NCBI GenBank assembly: GCA_029864465.1
Contig: JAOTTJ010000005.1
Location: forward strand, 1 to 32,980
Source of the DNA: Gammaproteobacteria bacterium
Lineage (GTDB): Bacteria; Pseudomonadota; Gammaproteobacteria; Steroidobacterales; Rariloculaceae
DNA: 32,980 nucleotides
Direction: 5' to 3'
Shown: piece after piece, positions 8,895 to 20,174 of the stretch
How the letters are laid out: each line of letters starts with the position of its first letter
Position numbering within the stretch: position 1 is the stretch's first letter
The notes under the pieces: model-generated
What the model was told of the DNA's origin: nothing
Databases searched by the model: none
What the model saw: only the letters and a program-made list of their open reading frames with translations
Translations under genes and position numbers: made by a program

Positions 8895-9296
8895 TTATTC
8901 TCGCTGCGAGTGGTCTCCGCGTAGCGTCACACCACATTGTCGGCAACCTTTTGGAATTCCGAGCCTACTTTGCCAGCCCAGATTGGCCTGGCATCTCGGA
9001 CACCGAGATGAAAACTGGAGTAAGACGGCAACGATGGCCGCGCCGAACAGAGCGCCAATCAGGTTGTTGGTCGTCCGCTCGGACAACTCGAGGAATTCGA
9101 TTGCGAGAACCGCGCAGACTGCACAGATCCAGAACGCGACAAATAGACCAATCGTCTGGTGGTGGTGCTGACGCAGCTTCTTGAGCTCAGTTTGCGACAA
9201 CAAGGGGATATCCAACTGCTGCGTGTCCCGTAGTCTGACGCATGCGGTCGATACATTCTGTGATCCGGCTACCACAAAGGCGGCCCTTGCCGTCAT
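8895..9296 (-). CDS. Hypothetical membrane protein with C-terminal zinc-ribbon-like Cys pairs
   Basis: Two hydrophobic helices followed by CPRCQANLGWQSRLGIPKGCRQCG (CxxC...CxxC). Start uncertain; a downstream Met is absent until late in the ORF. Confidence 0.5.
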   Translation of the reverse strand: MTARAAFVVAGSQNVSTACVRLRDTQQLDIPLLSQTELKKLRQHHHQTIGLFVAFWICAVCAVLAIEFLELSERTTNNLIGALFGAAIVAVLLQFSSRCPRCQANLGWQSRLGIPKGCRQCGVTLRGDHSQRE

Positions 9297-9456
9297 CGCC
9301 GCGCAAGGGAGAACGTCGATCAGCTGCGAGCAGAGCGCTCTGTCAGTTTTGGCGAGGGCCGCCGATTTGCGTAGAGCCGCGGCCCAGCCGCAATTCGGTC
9401 GGCGATAGCCAGTCGCCCGACAAAACCAAGCAAGGCTCTGATGGTGCAGGATCTAG

Positions 9457-9477
9457 TCTGGCGGAGAGGGTGGGATT
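9457..9477 (-). repeat. Exact 21-nt direct repeat of the tRNA-Ser 3' end (copy at 9654-9674)
   Basis: TCTGGCGGAGAGGGTGGGATT occurs at 9457-9477 and 9654-9674; 19 of the 21 nt are tRNA 3' terminal sequence including CCA. Confidence 0.9.
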
Positions 9478-9616
9478 ACTCGCCGCCCTCGAATAACTCG
9501 GGCGGCTCACCCTCGAGGGGCCGCTCGCCGACTGCGTCGGCTCCGCGTTCTCTCGCGTGCGCCTGCGCGCCGCTCGAGTCGAACCCGAGCGGCTTCGTCC
9601 ACACACCCTCGCCACC

Positions 9617-9747
<131 letters not shown>

Positions 9748-9827
9748 GGCTGGGGTGGATTCTAGATGTTTAGGCGGCGCCTGGCACGCTTGGAGCAGCG
9801 ATTCTTCAGCGCGCCGGACCTCCTCGT

Positions 9828-11252
9828 CTAGTTGCGATAGTCCAGTGGCGGGGCGCGGTCGCCAAGTAGGGCTTCGTACACGAAGTCCTCGCCGAGACTC
9901 TCGCGATGTTTGGCGGCCGCGGCCTCGCGCAACTCGCGATTCTCAAACAGCTCCACTGCTGCGAGCGTCAGTGTCTTCGCAGCATTCGTCGCACCCTTGA
10001 AGCCGATCGACATTCCACCCGCTGCTGCGGCCTGCCAGCTGTGCGCCGAGGTGCCCGGTACCCAGGTCGCAATCCGCAAGCCGACGGTCGGCACGGCGAT
10101 CGAGACGTCGCCGACATCAGTCGAACCGTAGCCCTGGGAGATCTCGTAGGGTTGGATCGTTGCCTCTGAGCCGAGCGCGCGCAGCGGGTTCGTGAGCGTT
10201 GCGTAAATCTGCTCGGCAAAGGCCTGTTCCTCCGGCGTGTACTGGACACCGCCGACGGTTCTGAGCTTCACATCCATCATCTCGGCCAGTGGCTCGTTGA
10301 CGAGCACGGGATGGTTGCCGTGGATCGTCTCCCAATCGACTTGCGTCCCAGTTCCCTGGGCGGCGCCACGCGCCGCGTCTTCTAGCCGCGCCCAGATCTC
10401 CTGTACGACGCGTGCCTCGGGATGGCGCACGTAGTAGAAGACCTCGGCGAAGTCGGGCACGACGTTCGGTGCGAGTCCGCCCGCCGTGATCACGTAGTGA
10501 ATGCGGGATTGCTGCGGGATATGCTCGCGCAGGAGATTCGCCATGTGGTTCATCGCCTCGACGCCATCGAGCGCGGAGCGCGCGTTGTGGGGTGCCGATG
10601 ATGCATGTGCGGAGAGCCCGCGAAAGCGGAATTTCGCGGATCGATTGGCCAATGTCGTATCCGCGGACGCCGAGTTTCTATCGGCGGCGTGCCAGTGCAA
10701 GACGATGTCGACGTCGTCGAACAGCCCTTCTCGGACCATATAGACCTTGCCGCTACCGCCTTCCTCGGCTGGCGTGCCGTAGAGCCGGATCGTGCCGGGC
10801 GTGCCGGTGTCCTCGAGCCAATGCCTGACTGCAAGCGCTGCGCCAAGAGAGCCGGCGCCGAAAAGATTGTGGCCACAGGCGTGCGCAGCGAGCTTGTTCG
10901 GTATCGGGCTGCGCGTGGGCAGGGCGTCCTGCGTAATGCCGGGTAGGGCGTCGAACTCCGCGAGGATGCCGATGATGGGGCCTTCGCTCCCATAGCTTGC
11001 GACGAAGGCTGTTGGGATGCCGGCAACGCCAGCCGCGATCTCAAAGCCCTCGGCCGCGAGCGCGGACTGCAGCAACGCGCTGCTGCGCTCCTCCTGGTAG
11101 CCGACTTCGGCAAGGTCCCAGAGAGATCGAGCGACCTCGATGGTCTGCGCGTGGCGGGCCTCGACAAATGCCAGCAGCGCGTCCTCGTCCGCTGCGTGGC
11201 TCGTCAGCGGCAGACAGATCAGGCTCGCGGCAAGCGGCAGGTGGTGTCTCAT
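9828..11252 (-). CDS. M20-family amidohydrolase/peptidase with signal peptide
   Basis: ILAEFDALPGI, AAHACGHNLFGAGSLGAAL, GTPAEEGGSGK, FRGLSAHASSAPHNARSALDG; MRHHLPLAASLICLPLTSHA signal peptide. Start moved to 11252 because of GGGGG 6 nt upstream. Confidence 0.88.
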   Translation of the reverse strand: MRHHLPLAASLICLPLTSHAADEDALLAFVEARHAQTIEVARSLWDLAEVGYQEERSSALLQSALAAEGFEIAAGVAGIPTAFVASYGSEGPIIGILAEFDALPGITQDALPTRSPIPNKLAAHACGHNLFGAGSLGAALAVRHWLEDTGTPGTIRLYGTPAEEGGSGKVYMVREGLFDDVDIVLHWHAADRNSASADTTLANRSAKFRFRGLSAHASSAPHNARSALDGVEAMNHMANLLREHIPQQSRIHYVITAGGLAPNVVPDFAEVFYYVRHPEARVVQEIWARLEDAARGAAQGTGTQVDWETIHGNHPVLVNEPLAEMMDVKLRTVGGVQYTPEEQAFAEQIYATLTNPLRALGSEATIQPYEISQGYGSTDVGDVSIAVPTVGLRIATWVPGTSAHSWQAAAAGGMSIGFKGATNAAKTLTLAAVELFENRELREAAAAKHRESLGEDFVYEALLGDRAPPLDYRN

Positions 11253-11429
11253 CGGCATCCCCCTTCGATTCGATGGTTGATTCGCATTGTAGAACCTATC
11301 TCGAGATCCCGCATGGCCGCGTGGCGTGCGTTGTCGGCGAGTGCTCACGGGCTCCAGTGGGCCTGAGGGCCGCATTCCGGGGCTTTGGAAAGGCCGGTGC
11401 GCAGGTCCTGGCGGGCTGGTAAAGTACAC

Positions 11430-11537
11430 GGGGTCCGCGTCGGTTCCCCCGCGACGACCAGCCGTGAACCCCGTCAGGCCCGGAAGGGAGCAGCGGCAGC
11501 GGCCCGGTCGGGTGCCGGGGTTGGGCTGACGCGGATC
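11430..11537 (+). ncRNA. ffs: Signal recognition particle RNA, bacterial small type (4.5S)
   Basis: Conserved apical core GTCAGGCCCGGAAGGGAGCAGC with long complementary arms (GGGGTCCGCGTCGGTTCCCC ... GGGGTTGGGCTGACGCGGATCTTA). Ends approximate. Confidence 0.93.
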
Positions 11538-11572
11538 TTAATTTTTGGACACGAGAGAACGCTGCACGCGCG

Positions 11573-13243
11573 ATGAGTTACACCGTTCTGGCAAGGAAAT
11601 GGCGTCCGAAGCGCTTTGCTGAGGTGGTCGGCCAGCAGCATGTCGTGCAAGCGCTCGTGAACTCGCTCGCGGCCGGGCGCCTGCATCATGCTTATCTGTT
11701 CGCGGGCACGCGCGGGGTTGGCAAAACGACGGTCGCGCGCATTCTCGCCAAGGCGCTGAACTGCACCGATGGCGTCGTTGCTGAGCCGTGTGGGACGTGC
11801 GATGCGTGTCTTGCGATCGACGAAGGCCGTTTCGTCGACCTTCTCGAGGTCGATGCGGCCTCGAGAACGCGCGTGGACGATACACGCGAGCTTCTCGACA
11901 ACGTTCAGTATGCTCCGACGCACGGGCGCTACAAGATCTACCTCATCGACGAGGTTCACATGCTGTCGAATCACTCCTTCAATGCGTTGCTGAAGACGCT
12001 CGAGGAGCCGCCACCGCATGTCATGTTTTTACTCGCTACGACCGATCCGCAGAAACTGCCCGTAACGGTGCTGTCACGCTGCCTGCAGTTCAATCTGAAG
12101 CGGCTAACCCCTGCGCAGATTCAGGAGCAGCTACAGAAGATCTGCGCCGCAGAGGAGATCGAGGCGGAGCCTGATGGGCTGAAGGCGCTCGCCAAGGGTG
12201 CCGAGGGCAGTATGCGAGATGCGTTGAGCCTGCTCGATCAAGCGATCGCATTTGGCGGCGGGCACGTGCAGCGTGAAGCCGTCGAGGCGATGCTCGGCAC
12301 GATCGACCGCTTCCATCTCATTAATCTGCTCGAAGGTCTCGCAGCTGGTGACGGATCGGCGCTCATGAAAGAGGTCGCGGAGCTCGATGAGCAGGCACCG
12401 AACTATTCCTTCGTGCTCGACGGGCTCATGGGCGCGTTGCAACGGCTCGCCGTCATCCAGCTCGTCGGGCCCGAGTCCGCGACGGACGACGATGCGGCAT
12501 TGCTGCAGTTAACCGAGAAGATGTCGCCCGAGGATGTGCAGCTCTATTACCAGATCGCATTGCAGGGACGGCGTGACTTGGCCGCCTGCGCCGACTGGCG
12601 CTCGGCGTTCGAGATGACGCTGTTGCGCATGCTCGCGTTTCGCCCGGCGGCTGCGGATGAGCCTGGCCGTGCAGCTGCTGCGCCGACGTTAAAGCCAAAG
12701 GCGAAGCCGAAGCCCAAGCCCAAGCCGAGGGCGGAATCGGAGCCTGCCGGTGGGCCGCAGCGCCCGCGACGCAGCGCCGTTCGTGATGAAGGCACGGTGA
12801 CACCACCGCCGCAGGCCGAACCCGGTCTGGCGTCACCGGCGACGCCAGATGCGACTGCGTGGGCTGCGCTGCTCGGCGAGGCCGACGTGCGCGGCGCGGC
12901 GCGCCAGCTCGCCGAGAGCTGCGCTATTCGCGAGCGGACCGACACTCGCATCGATCTCGTAGTTTCCAAGGACAGGTCACACCTGAATACCGACCAGATT
13001 CGCGGGCGCCTCGAGGCCGCGCTCGGCGAGCATTTGGGCAGATCGCTGAAGTTGACCGTCACCCCCGGCACGCCCCCGGCGCCGACACCGGCCGATCAAC
13101 GCAAGGCGAACGAGACGCAGCGCATGCGCAAGGCACGCGAGGCTATCGAGCGGGATCCCGCCGTCATAGGATTTCAAGACACCTTCGACGCTGTCGTCGA
13201 AGCCGATACCATCGAGCCAATTGAAGCAGCCAAGGGAACGTAG
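11573..13243 (+). CDS. dnaX: DNA polymerase III subunit gamma/tau
   Basis: [82 protein letters not shown]. Confidence 0.98.
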   Translation: MSYTVLARKWRPKRFAEVVGQQHVVQALVNSLAAGRLHHAYLFAGTRGVGKTTVARILAKALNCTDGVVAEPCGTCDACLAIDEGRFVDLLEVDAASRTRVDDTRELLDNVQYAPTHGRYKIYLIDEVHMLSNHSFNALLKTLEEPPPHVMFLLATTDPQKLPVTVLSRCLQFNLKRLTPAQIQEQLQKICAAEEIEAEPDGLKALAKGAEGSMRDALSLLDQAIAFGGGHVQREAVEAMLGTIDRFHLINLLEGLAAGDGSALMKEVAELDEQAPNYSFVLDGLMGALQRLAVIQLVGPESATDDDAALLQLTEKMSPEDVQLYYQIALQGRRDLAACADWRSAFEMTLLRMLAFRPAAADEPGRAAAAPTLKPKAKPKPKPKPRAESEPAGGPQRPRRSAVRDEGTVTPPPQAEPGLASPATPDATAWAALLGEADVRGAARQLAESCAIRERTDTRIDLVVSKDRSHLNTDQIRGRLEAALGEHLGRSLKLTVTPGTPPAPTPADQRKANETQRMRKAREAIERDPAVIGFQDTFDAVVEADTIEPIEAAKGT

Positions 13244-13248
13244 CGCCG

Positions 13249-13569
13249 ATGAAGGGACTAGGACAACTGATGAAGCAGGCCCAGGAAATGCAGGCCAATA
13301 TGCAGAGGGCTCAAGAGGAGCTCGCTGCCATGGAGGTGTCTGGCGCGGCGGGCGGCGGCATGGTCGAGGTCAGCATGACGTGCAAGCACGAGGTGCGCCG
13401 TGTGGCGATCGAGGATGAGCTCCTGAGCGGCGACAAGGAGATGCTCGAAGATCTCATTGCAGCGGCGTTCAACGATGCCGCGGCCAAAGCCGAGCGTGCC
13501 ACGCAAGAGAAGCTGGGCGGTCTCGCCGGCGGGCTCGGGCTACCTCCAGGCATGAAGTTGCCGTTTTGA
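13249..13569 (+). CDS. ybaB: YbaB/EbfC family nucleoid-associated protein
   Basis: [52 protein letters not shown]; canonical position between dnaX and recR. Confidence 0.96.
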   Translation: MKGLGQLMKQAQEMQANMQRAQEELAAMEVSGAAGGGMVEVSMTCKHEVRRVAIEDELLSGDKEMLEDLIAAAFNDAAAKAERATQEKLGGLAGGLGLPPGMKLPF

Positions 13570-13592
13570 GAATCGGCAGAGGTTGAACGCCC

Positions 13593-14222
13593 GTGAGTCA
13601 GGGTTATTCGCCACTGCTCAAGCAGCTGATCAACGCGCTGCAGTGCCTGCCCGGTGTCGGCACGAAGTCCGCACAGCGCATGGCATTTCACCTGTTGCAC
13701 AAGGATCGCGAGGGGGCAACGCATCTGGCGAAGTCGCTGGAGCTGGCGAGTCGGCTCGTCAAGCACTGTGAGCGTTGCCGCATGCTGACGGAGGAGGCGA
13801 TCTGCGGCTTCTGTGCGAGTGATCGTCGCGACAGTTCCCAGCTCTGCATCGTTGAAATGCCCGCGGACGTCATCGCGATCGAGCAATCCGCGGCCTACAG
13901 TGGTCGTTACTTCGTGCTCATGGGGCATATGTCGCCGCTCGACGGGATCGGACCGAGTGAGCTCGGTATCGACCTGTTGGAGCGCCGCCTCGAGCAGGAG
14001 GACATCGCCGAGGTCGTGCTCGCAACGAGCGTGACGGTCGAAGGGGATGCGACCGCCCATCTCATCGCCAATCTGGCCGCGCGCCACGGCATCAAAGCCA
14101 GCCGAATCGCTTATGGTGTGCCGATGGGTGGCGAGCTCGAATTCATCGACAGCGGCACGCTGTCGAGAGCGCTCTCGGGACGCCGCGAGATTGAAGCTGC
14201 ATCAACGGAAGATCTGTCATGA
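13593..14222 (+). CDS. recR: Recombination mediator protein RecR
   Basis: [50 protein letters not shown] zinc finger; TOPRIM region. GTG start. Confidence 0.97.
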   Translation: MSQGYSPLLKQLINALQCLPGVGTKSAQRMAFHLLHKDREGATHLAKSLELASRLVKHCERCRMLTEEAICGFCASDRRDSSQLCIVEMPADVIAIEQSAAYSGRYFVLMGHMSPLDGIGPSELGIDLLERRLEQEDIAEVVLATSVTVEGDATAHLIANLAARHGIKASRIAYGVPMGGELEFIDSGTLSRALSGRREIEAASTEDLS

Positions 14223-14572
14223 GCCGCCAGGCCGACCCGGACTGCCTGTTCTGCAAGATCGTGGCTGGTGAGCTGCCCGCTGAACGCCTCTACGAGGACG
14301 ATGACCTGCTTGCGTTCAAAGACATCAGTCCGCAGGCGCCGTTTCATGCATTGATTATCCCCAGGCGCCATCTGGCCACGCTGAATGAGCTCGAGACCGG
14401 GGACGCAGAGCTTGCCGGGCGGCTCTTCCTGACGGCCAAATCGCTCGCCGAGGAATATGAGCTCCCTGGCTATCGCGTCGTCGTCAATACGAATGCCGAA
14501 GGGGGGCAGGTTGTCTATCACGTGCATATGCACGTGCTCGGCGGCCGGCAGATGAAGGGCGGTCTAGGCTAA
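14219..14572 (+). CDS. hinT: HIT-family purine nucleoside phosphoramidase (HinT-like)
   Basis: [44 protein letters not shown] ... [11 protein letters not shown] (HxHxH). ATG overlaps recR stop (ATGA). Confidence 0.93.
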   Translation: MSRQADPDCLFCKIVAGELPAERLYEDDDLLAFKDISPQAPFHALIIPRRHLATLNELETGDAELAGRLFLTAKSLAEEYELPGYRVVVNTNAEGGQVVYHVHMHVLGGRQMKGGLG

Positions 14573-14582
14573 CGACACTGGG

Positions 14583-15473
14583 CTAGCGACGACCCGCCTG
14601 CAAAGAAGCGGTCAGTTCGTAGAGTCGCTCGTAGCTTGCGTAGCGTTGTGCAGCAATTTCTCCGCTGACCACAGCAGACTTGATTGCACAGTCGGGCTCG
14701 GCGAGATGGCGGCAGTTTTGGAACCGGCACAGCGGAATTTTATCGCCGAATTCGCGAAAACCATTCGCGACGACGCGCGGATCCTCGATATACGGTGCGT
14801 AGTCGCGCACGCCCGGCGAGTCGATGAGTTCGCCGCCTTCGGGCAACGCAAACAACACGGCCGTCGACGTCGTGTGGCGGCCCAGGCCGCTTTTCTCTGA
14901 CAGCGCGCCTACCGCCTGGCGCGCGTCGCCGAGCACTGCATTGAGCAGCGAGGATTTGCCGACACCCGATTGGCCAATCATCGCGCTGCGTTTACCCCTC
15001 AGCGCGGCAGTGAGCTCAGCGAGGCCGTCGCCGCGAGCCGCGCTCGTGCGGATCGTGACGTAGCCGAGGTTTGCGTAGGCGTCGAGCTCATCGGGCAAGG
15101 CTGCAGTGAGGTCCAGCTTGTTGAATGCGATGACGGCGCCGTAGCCTTGCAGCTCGGCAGCGGCGAGGTAACGGTCCAGCAAGAACCAATCGGGCGGCGG
15201 ATCCGGTGCGAGCACCACGACGAGCTGGGAGAGGTTCGCCGCGACGATCTCGGGCCGGCCGCGGTTGTCGATGCGCGTAAGTTCGTTGTCACGGGGCGAA
15301 ATCTTCGTCAACGTGCCTGTTCCGTCCGCCTCGGGCTGCCACGATACCGAGTCCCCGACGACGGGCTTGAGTGCACGGCGCTGAATCTGACAGCTGACGC
15401 GGCTGGCATCGGCGCCTTCCACGAGACAGTGGCGCCGGTAGCGCGCGACGACCGTTCCAGTGATGCTCGTCAC
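14583..15473 (-). CDS. rsgA: Small ribosomal subunit biogenesis GTPase RsgA
   Basis: Circularly permuted GTPase: FNKLDL (G4) before GQSGVGKSSLLNAVLG (G1) and DSPGVRDY (G3); CRFQNCRHLAEPDCAIK zinc motif. Confidence 0.96.
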   Translation of the reverse strand: MTSITGTVVARYRRHCLVEGADASRVSCQIQRRALKPVVGDSVSWQPEADGTGTLTKISPRDNELTRIDNRGRPEIVAANLSQLVVVLAPDPPPDWFLLDRYLAAAELQGYGAVIAFNKLDLTAALPDELDAYANLGYVTIRTSAARGDGLAELTAALRGKRSAMIGQSGVGKSSLLNAVLGDARQAVGALSEKSGLGRHTTSTAVLFALPEGGELIDSPGVRDYAPYIEDPRVVANGFREFGDKIPLCRFQNCRHLAEPDCAIKSAVVSGEIAAQRYASYERLYELTASLQAGRR

Positions 15474-15544
15474 AGCATGCGTCTTCTATGCAGGTTTGCT
15501 CTATAAATCATTGATCGGGCTGCTACAATCGGCCTGAGGAGCCG

Positions 15545-16096
15545 ATGTTGAAGTCCAAGGAAAATCTCATCTGGATCGATCTGGAGATGACGGGTCTCGA
15601 TCCGGACTCGGATCTCATTCTGGAGATCGCGACCGTCGTCACGGACAAGCATCTCGTTGTGCTTGCCGAAGGGCCGATGCTCGCAATACATCAGTCCGAC
15701 GAGATCCTGGCTGGTATGGATGAGTGGAACACGCGCCAGCATTCGAGCTCAGGGCTGGTTGAGCGCGTTCGTGTGAGCTCGGTCACGGCTGCCGAGGCGG
15801 AGCAGCAGACGCTCGATTTCCTGCGTGACTACGTCGACCCGAACGTGTCGCCGATGTGCGGTAACAGTATTTGTCAGGACCGGCGTTTTCTCGTTCGCCA
15901 TATGCCTGAGCTTGCCGCTTTTTTCCATTATCGCCACCTGGACGTTTCGACGCTGAAGATACTAGCGCAAATGTGGGTGCCCAGCTTAATCGGAAAGTTC
16001 GAGAAGACCTCGACACATCTGGCGCTCGCAGATATTCACGACTCTATACGGGAGCTGCGGTATTACCGCGAGCATCTCATCAACATGCCAGGTTGA
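15545..16096 (+). CDS. orn: Oligoribonuclease
   Basis: [31 protein letters not shown]; divergent from rsgA as in other gammaproteobacteria. Confidence 0.97.
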   Translation: MLKSKENLIWIDLEMTGLDPDSDLILEIATVVTDKHLVVLAEGPMLAIHQSDEILAGMDEWNTRQHSSSGLVERVRVSSVTAAEAEQQTLDFLRDYVDPNVSPMCGNSICQDRRFLVRHMPELAAFFHYRHLDVSTLKILAQMWVPSLIGKFEKTSTHLALADIHDSIRELRYYREHLINMPG

Positions 16097-16101
16097 TTAT
16101 C

Positions 16102-16830
16102 ATGCTGAACTCAGTCGACTTCACTTGGGAATCGAGTCTAGAAAGAACTTCGGGCTCGCGCCGGTCATGCACGGTTGTTCAGGGCTTGGCTGTAATCGTA
16201 CTGTGCGCGATCGCGAACGTATCGCTCGCGCAAACGATGTATGTGACTGACGAGCTCGTCATTACCGTACGTACGGGCCCCGGAACGCAAAACGCTATCA
16301 TCCGCAGCCTCGGTAGCGGCGCGTCCGTTACTGTGCTCGAGGAAACCGACGACGGCAACTACGTGCGCGTGCGTACCGATACAGGTGAGGAGGGTTGGGC
16401 GCTTAGCCAATATCTGGTTGACACGCCCGTAGCGCGTAGCCAGCTCGACGCCGCGCAACGCAATCTGAGCCAGGCGCGCGATCGCGTTGCGGAGCTCGAG
16501 ACCATCGTTACCGATCTGAGCGGTCAGCTCGAGACGATCACGCAACGTATGGAAGAGGCCGAAACGGCTGCGACGAGTCTTAATTCGGAGCTTGTCGACG
16601 TGCGCAGCGTGTCGGCAAACGCATTGACGATTCGAGATCAGAACGAGAGTCTGAGGCGGCGGGTCAACGAGCTCGATCAGCTCGTCAACGAGCTGACGGT
16701 TCAGAACGCGACCCTGGCCAGTCGGGCGACCCGCGAGTGGTTTGTCGTCGGCGCGGGTGTGTTGATTACGGGCATCGTGCTCGGGCTCGTCATTCCGACC
16801 CTACGGCGCAAGCGTCGTACCGACTGGTGA
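16102..16830 (+). CDS. TIGR04211/YgiM-like SH3-domain membrane protein
   Basis: MYVTDELVITVRTGPGTQNAIIRSLGSGASVTVLEETDDGNYVRVRTDTGEEGWALSQYL; coiled coil; C-terminal TM helix ending RRKRRTDW. ATG 16102 preferred over track start 15973, which lies inside orn. Confidence 0.88.
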   Translation: MLNSVDFTWESSLERTSGSRRSCTVVQGLAVIVLCAIANVSLAQTMYVTDELVITVRTGPGTQNAIIRSLGSGASVTVLEETDDGNYVRVRTDTGEEGWALSQYLVDTPVARSQLDAAQRNLSQARDRVAELETIVTDLSGQLETITQRMEEAETAATSLNSELVDVRSVSANALTIRDQNESLRRRVNELDQLVNELTVQNATLASRATREWFVVGAGVLITGIVLGLVIPTLRRKRRTDW

Positions 16831-16860
16831 GCGAGCGACTCGCTCGGTAGCGGTGGGCAT

Positions 16861-19218
16861 CTAGCGCGTGTGTTCGGCGAGATACAGCCACGTATCGAGC
16901 ACGGAATCCGGATTCAGAGACATGCTTTCGATGCCCTGATTCAGAAGCCACTGCGCGAGGTCCGGGTGGTCTGAGGGTCCTTGTCCGCAGATGCCGATAT
17001 ATTTGTTCTGCGCGCGGCACGCCGAGATGGCCATGGCGAGCAGTTTGAGCACCGCCTCGTCACGTTCATCGAACAAATGGGCGATCTTGCCGGAGTCGCG
17101 GTCGAGACCCAGCGTGAGCTGAGTCATATCATTGGAGCCGATCGACATGCCGTCGAAGTGCTCGAGGAATTGCTCTGCTAGTAGGGCATTGCTCGGCAAC
17201 TCACACATCATGATGAGCTTGAGATCGTCTTTGCCCCGTTCGAGGCCTTGCTCGGCGAGCAAGGCTACGACGTCGCGTGCCTCGCCGAGCGTGCGCACGA
17301 ACGGCACCATGACCTGCACGTTCTTGAGGCCCATCTCACCGCGAACCTTGAGCATTGCCTTGCACTCGAGCTCGAAGCACGGTTTGAAGCCATCATCGAT
17401 GTAACGTGAGGCGCCGCGAAAGCCGAGCATCGGGTTTTCTTCGTGCGGCTCGTAGCGCTCGCCACCGATGAGATTGGCGTATTCGTTGGACTTGAAGTCC
17501 GACAGTCGGACGATGACAGGGTTCGGCGAGAAAGCCGCGCCAATCGTACCGATGCCTTCGGCCAGTTTGTCGATGTAGAAGGAGACGGGATCGGCGTAGC
17601 CGGCCATTTGCTCGGCGATCAAGTTCTTCGTGGCCGAGTCTTGTCGATCGAGCTCGAGCAGCGCCTTCGGATGCACGCCGATCATGCGGTTGATGATGAA
17701 TTCGAGTCGCGCGAGACCAACGCCGTGATTCGGGATGCCTGCGAACGTGAATGCGCGATCCGGGTTGCCGACGTTCATTGTGAGCTTGACCGGTATCTCC
17801 GGAAGGTTGGTGAGCTCGATGTCGGTCTGCTCGTATTCGAGCTTGCCTTTGTAGACGTAGCCTTCGTCGCCTTCGGCACAGGAGATCGTCACGTCCGTAC
17901 CGTCCGGGATATCTTCGGTCGCCGAGCCGCAGCCGACGACAGCCGGAATACCGAGCTCTCTCGCGATGATGGCCGCGTGGCATGTTCGGCCGCCGCGATT
18001 CGTCACGATCGCCGATGCACGTTTCATGATCGGTTCCCAATCAGGGTCGGTCATGTCGGCGACGAGCACATCACCGTTCTGGATGAGGTTCATCTGTTCG
18101 ATGCTATCGACCACGCGTGCAACGCCGCTGCCGACGCGTTGGCCAATGCTGCGCCCGGTTGTGAGCACCTCGGAATGCTCCTTGAGGGAGAAGCGGGTCA
18201 TAACCTGTCCGGACCGGCTCTGCACGGTCTCCGGGCGAGCCTGGAGGATGTAGAGCTGGCCGTCGTTGCCGTCTTTGCCCCACTCGATGTCCATCGGACG
18301 GCCGTAGTGATTCTCGATGATGACGGCCTGCTCAGCGAGCGCCGTGACCTCCTTGTCGGTCAAGGAGAATTTCCGGCGTTGCTCGGCAGGGACCTCGATC
18401 GTCTTGACGCGCTCGGCAGGATCCTCACTGTAGATCATCTGGATGTTCTTGCTGCCGATATTGCGCCGCAAAATCGCATTGTTGCCGGCCGCGAGGCTGG
18501 GCTTGTGGACGTAGAACTCATCCGGATTAACGGCGCCCTGCACGACGGTCTCGCCGAGGCCATAGCTCGAGGTAATGAACACGACATCGCGGAAGCCCGA
18601 TTCGGTATCGAGCGTAAACACAACGCCCGCGGCGCCGAGGTCACTGCGAACCATGCGTTGCACGCCGACAGACAACGCCACCAACCGATGGTCGAATTTC
18701 TGATGCACTCGGTAGGCGATCGCTCGGTCGTTGAACAGCGATGCATAGACTTCGTGAATTGCTGCGACGACTGCGTCGAGGCCACTGACGTTTAGCAGGG
18801 TCTCTTGCTGGCCGGCGAAGGACGCTTCCGGGAGGTCCTCGGCCGTTGCCGACGATCGCACCGCGACTTCGATGTCCTCGCCCTGCGTCAGCTCTTGCCA
18901 GGCTATTGTGACCGCGTCGCGCAGCGCCGGCGGGAAGGGTGCATCGAGGATCATTTGTCTGATCTGGGCACCGGCCTTTGACAGTGCGCGGACATCGTCG
19001 ACGTTGAGCTTATCGAGAATCGAATGGATCTGGTTGTCGAGCCCGGCTTCGTCGAGGAAATCACGGTAGGCTGCTGCGGTTGTCGCAAAGCCGCCGGGGA
19101 CCTGCACGCCGAGACCGCTGAGCTTACTAATCATCTCGCCGAGCGAGGCATTCTTGCCGCCCACGTGCTCGACATCATTCATGCCGCAGTCAGCGAGTCC
19201 GATTACGTATTGTTCCAA
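16861..19218 (-). CDS. ppsA: Phosphoenolpyruvate synthase
   Basis: [64 protein letters not shown] swivelling His, C-terminal [17 protein letters not shown]. Confidence 0.98.
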   Translation of the reverse strand: MEQYVIGLADCGMNDVEHVGGKNASLGEMISKLSGLGVQVPGGFATTAAAYRDFLDEAGLDNQIHSILDKLNVDDVRALSKAGAQIRQMILDAPFPPALRDAVTIAWQELTQGEDIEVAVRSSATAEDLPEASFAGQQETLLNVSGLDAVVAAIHEVYASLFNDRAIAYRVHQKFDHRLVALSVGVQRMVRSDLGAAGVVFTLDTESGFRDVVFITSSYGLGETVVQGAVNPDEFYVHKPSLAAGNNAILRRNIGSKNIQMIYSEDPAERVKTIEVPAEQRRKFSLTDKEVTALAEQAVIIENHYGRPMDIEWGKDGNDGQLYILQARPETVQSRSGQVMTRFSLKEHSEVLTTGRSIGQRVGSGVARVVDSIEQMNLIQNGDVLVADMTDPDWEPIMKRASAIVTNRGGRTCHAAIIARELGIPAVVGCGSATEDIPDGTDVTISCAEGDEGYVYKGKLEYEQTDIELTNLPEIPVKLTMNVGNPDRAFTFAGIPNHGVGLARLEFIINRMIGVHPKALLELDRQDSATKNLIAEQMAGYADPVSFYIDKLAEGIGTIGAAFSPNPVIVRLSDFKSNEYANLIGGERYEPHEENPMLGFRGASRYIDDGFKPCFELECKAMLKVRGEMGLKNVQVMVPFVRTLGEARDVVALLAEQGLERGKDDLKLIMMCELPSNALLAEQFLEHFDGMSIGSNDMTQLTLGLDRDSGKIAHLFDERDEAVLKLLAMAISACRAQNKYIGICGQGPSDHPDLAQWLLNQGIESMSLNPDSVLDTWLYLAEHTR

Positions 19219-19265
19219 GCTATACTCCCGAGCCTTGACCCACAGTCTCGACTGATGAGCCCGGC

Positions 19266-20090
19266 ATGCCTCAGCGCACAGTGTTTTTCGTCTCCGACCA
19301 GACGGGTGTGACCGCAGAAACCCTGGGTCATTCGTTGCTCACCCAGTTCGACGGCTTCGAATTTAGGCCGGTGACTGTGCCATTTGTGGATAGCATTGAC
19401 AAGATAGAGCAGCTCGCGGAGCGCATTGACGCAGCTGTCGAGGAAAGTGGCCTGCGTCCGCTCGTCTTCACGAGCCTGGTCGACGAGAAACTGCGTGCGA
19501 GGCTGCTTGCCTGCAATGCGCTCATATTGGACTTCTTCGAGGCGTTCCTCTCGCCACTCGAGCAGGAGCTCGCTACGAAATCCTCACACGCGCTCGGTTC
19601 GCCGCACCGCATGGCAGACGTTGCGAGCTACAACTTGCGCATTGACTCGATCAACTACGCGATGGCTGCGGATGACGGGCATAGTCCACAGCACTACAGT
19701 CAGGCGGACGTGATCCTCACGGGCGTTTCCCGTTCTGGCAAGACGCCTACCTGTCTCTACTTGGCGCTACAGTACGGCATCTTCGCGGCGAATTACCCGC
19801 TTGCCGAGGAAGATCTCGAGTCGGGCCATCTTCCGGATGGGCTCATGGGCTTCAAGGAGAAGCTCTACGGATTGACGATCTCGCCCGAGCGGTTGCGCCA
19901 GATTCGCCTCGAGCGCCGCTCGCTCGGTCGTTATGCCTCAGCTCAGCAAGTCAGCTTCGAGCTGCGTTCTGCCGAGCGCCTGTTCAAGCGCTACAACATC
20001 CCGTACATCGACGCGACCCACTGCTCTGTCGAAGAGATAGCGAGCACGATCCTCAACGTTACAGGGATCGAGCGTCGCGTCCGACCGTGA
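19266..20090 (+). CDS. ppsR: PEP synthase regulatory protein (bifunctional kinase/pyrophosphorylase, DUF299)
   Basis: [58 protein letters not shown]; divergent from ppsA. Confidence 0.96.
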   Translation: MPQRTVFFVSDQTGVTAETLGHSLLTQFDGFEFRPVTVPFVDSIDKIEQLAERIDAAVEESGLRPLVFTSLVDEKLRARLLACNALILDFFEAFLSPLEQELATKSSHALGSPHRMADVASYNLRIDSINYAMAADDGHSPQHYSQADVILTGVSRSGKTPTCLYLALQYGIFAANYPLAEEDLESGHLPDGLMGFKEKLYGLTISPERLRQIRLERRSLGRYASAQQVSFELRSAERLFKRYNIPYIDATHCSVEEIASTILNVTGIERRVRP

Positions 20091-20174
20091 CGCGCATCGC
20101 GGATCAGTTGTCAAGTCTTTGTTTCTACAGGGGGCTTATGGCATGCTCGGATCATGGTCGACAGAGTTTGAGCC

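Noticed and set aside
14583-15473. RsgA permuted GTPase motif order
   Set aside because: Circular permutation here is the established feature of the RsgA/YjeQ family, so not novel.
14970-15506. 178-aa plus-strand ORF
   Set aside because: Antisense to rsgA.
17443-18795. 450-aa plus-strand ORF antisense to ppsA
   Set aside because: Lies entirely within ppsA on the opposite strand; composition reflects the ppsA codon pattern and no family features are visible.
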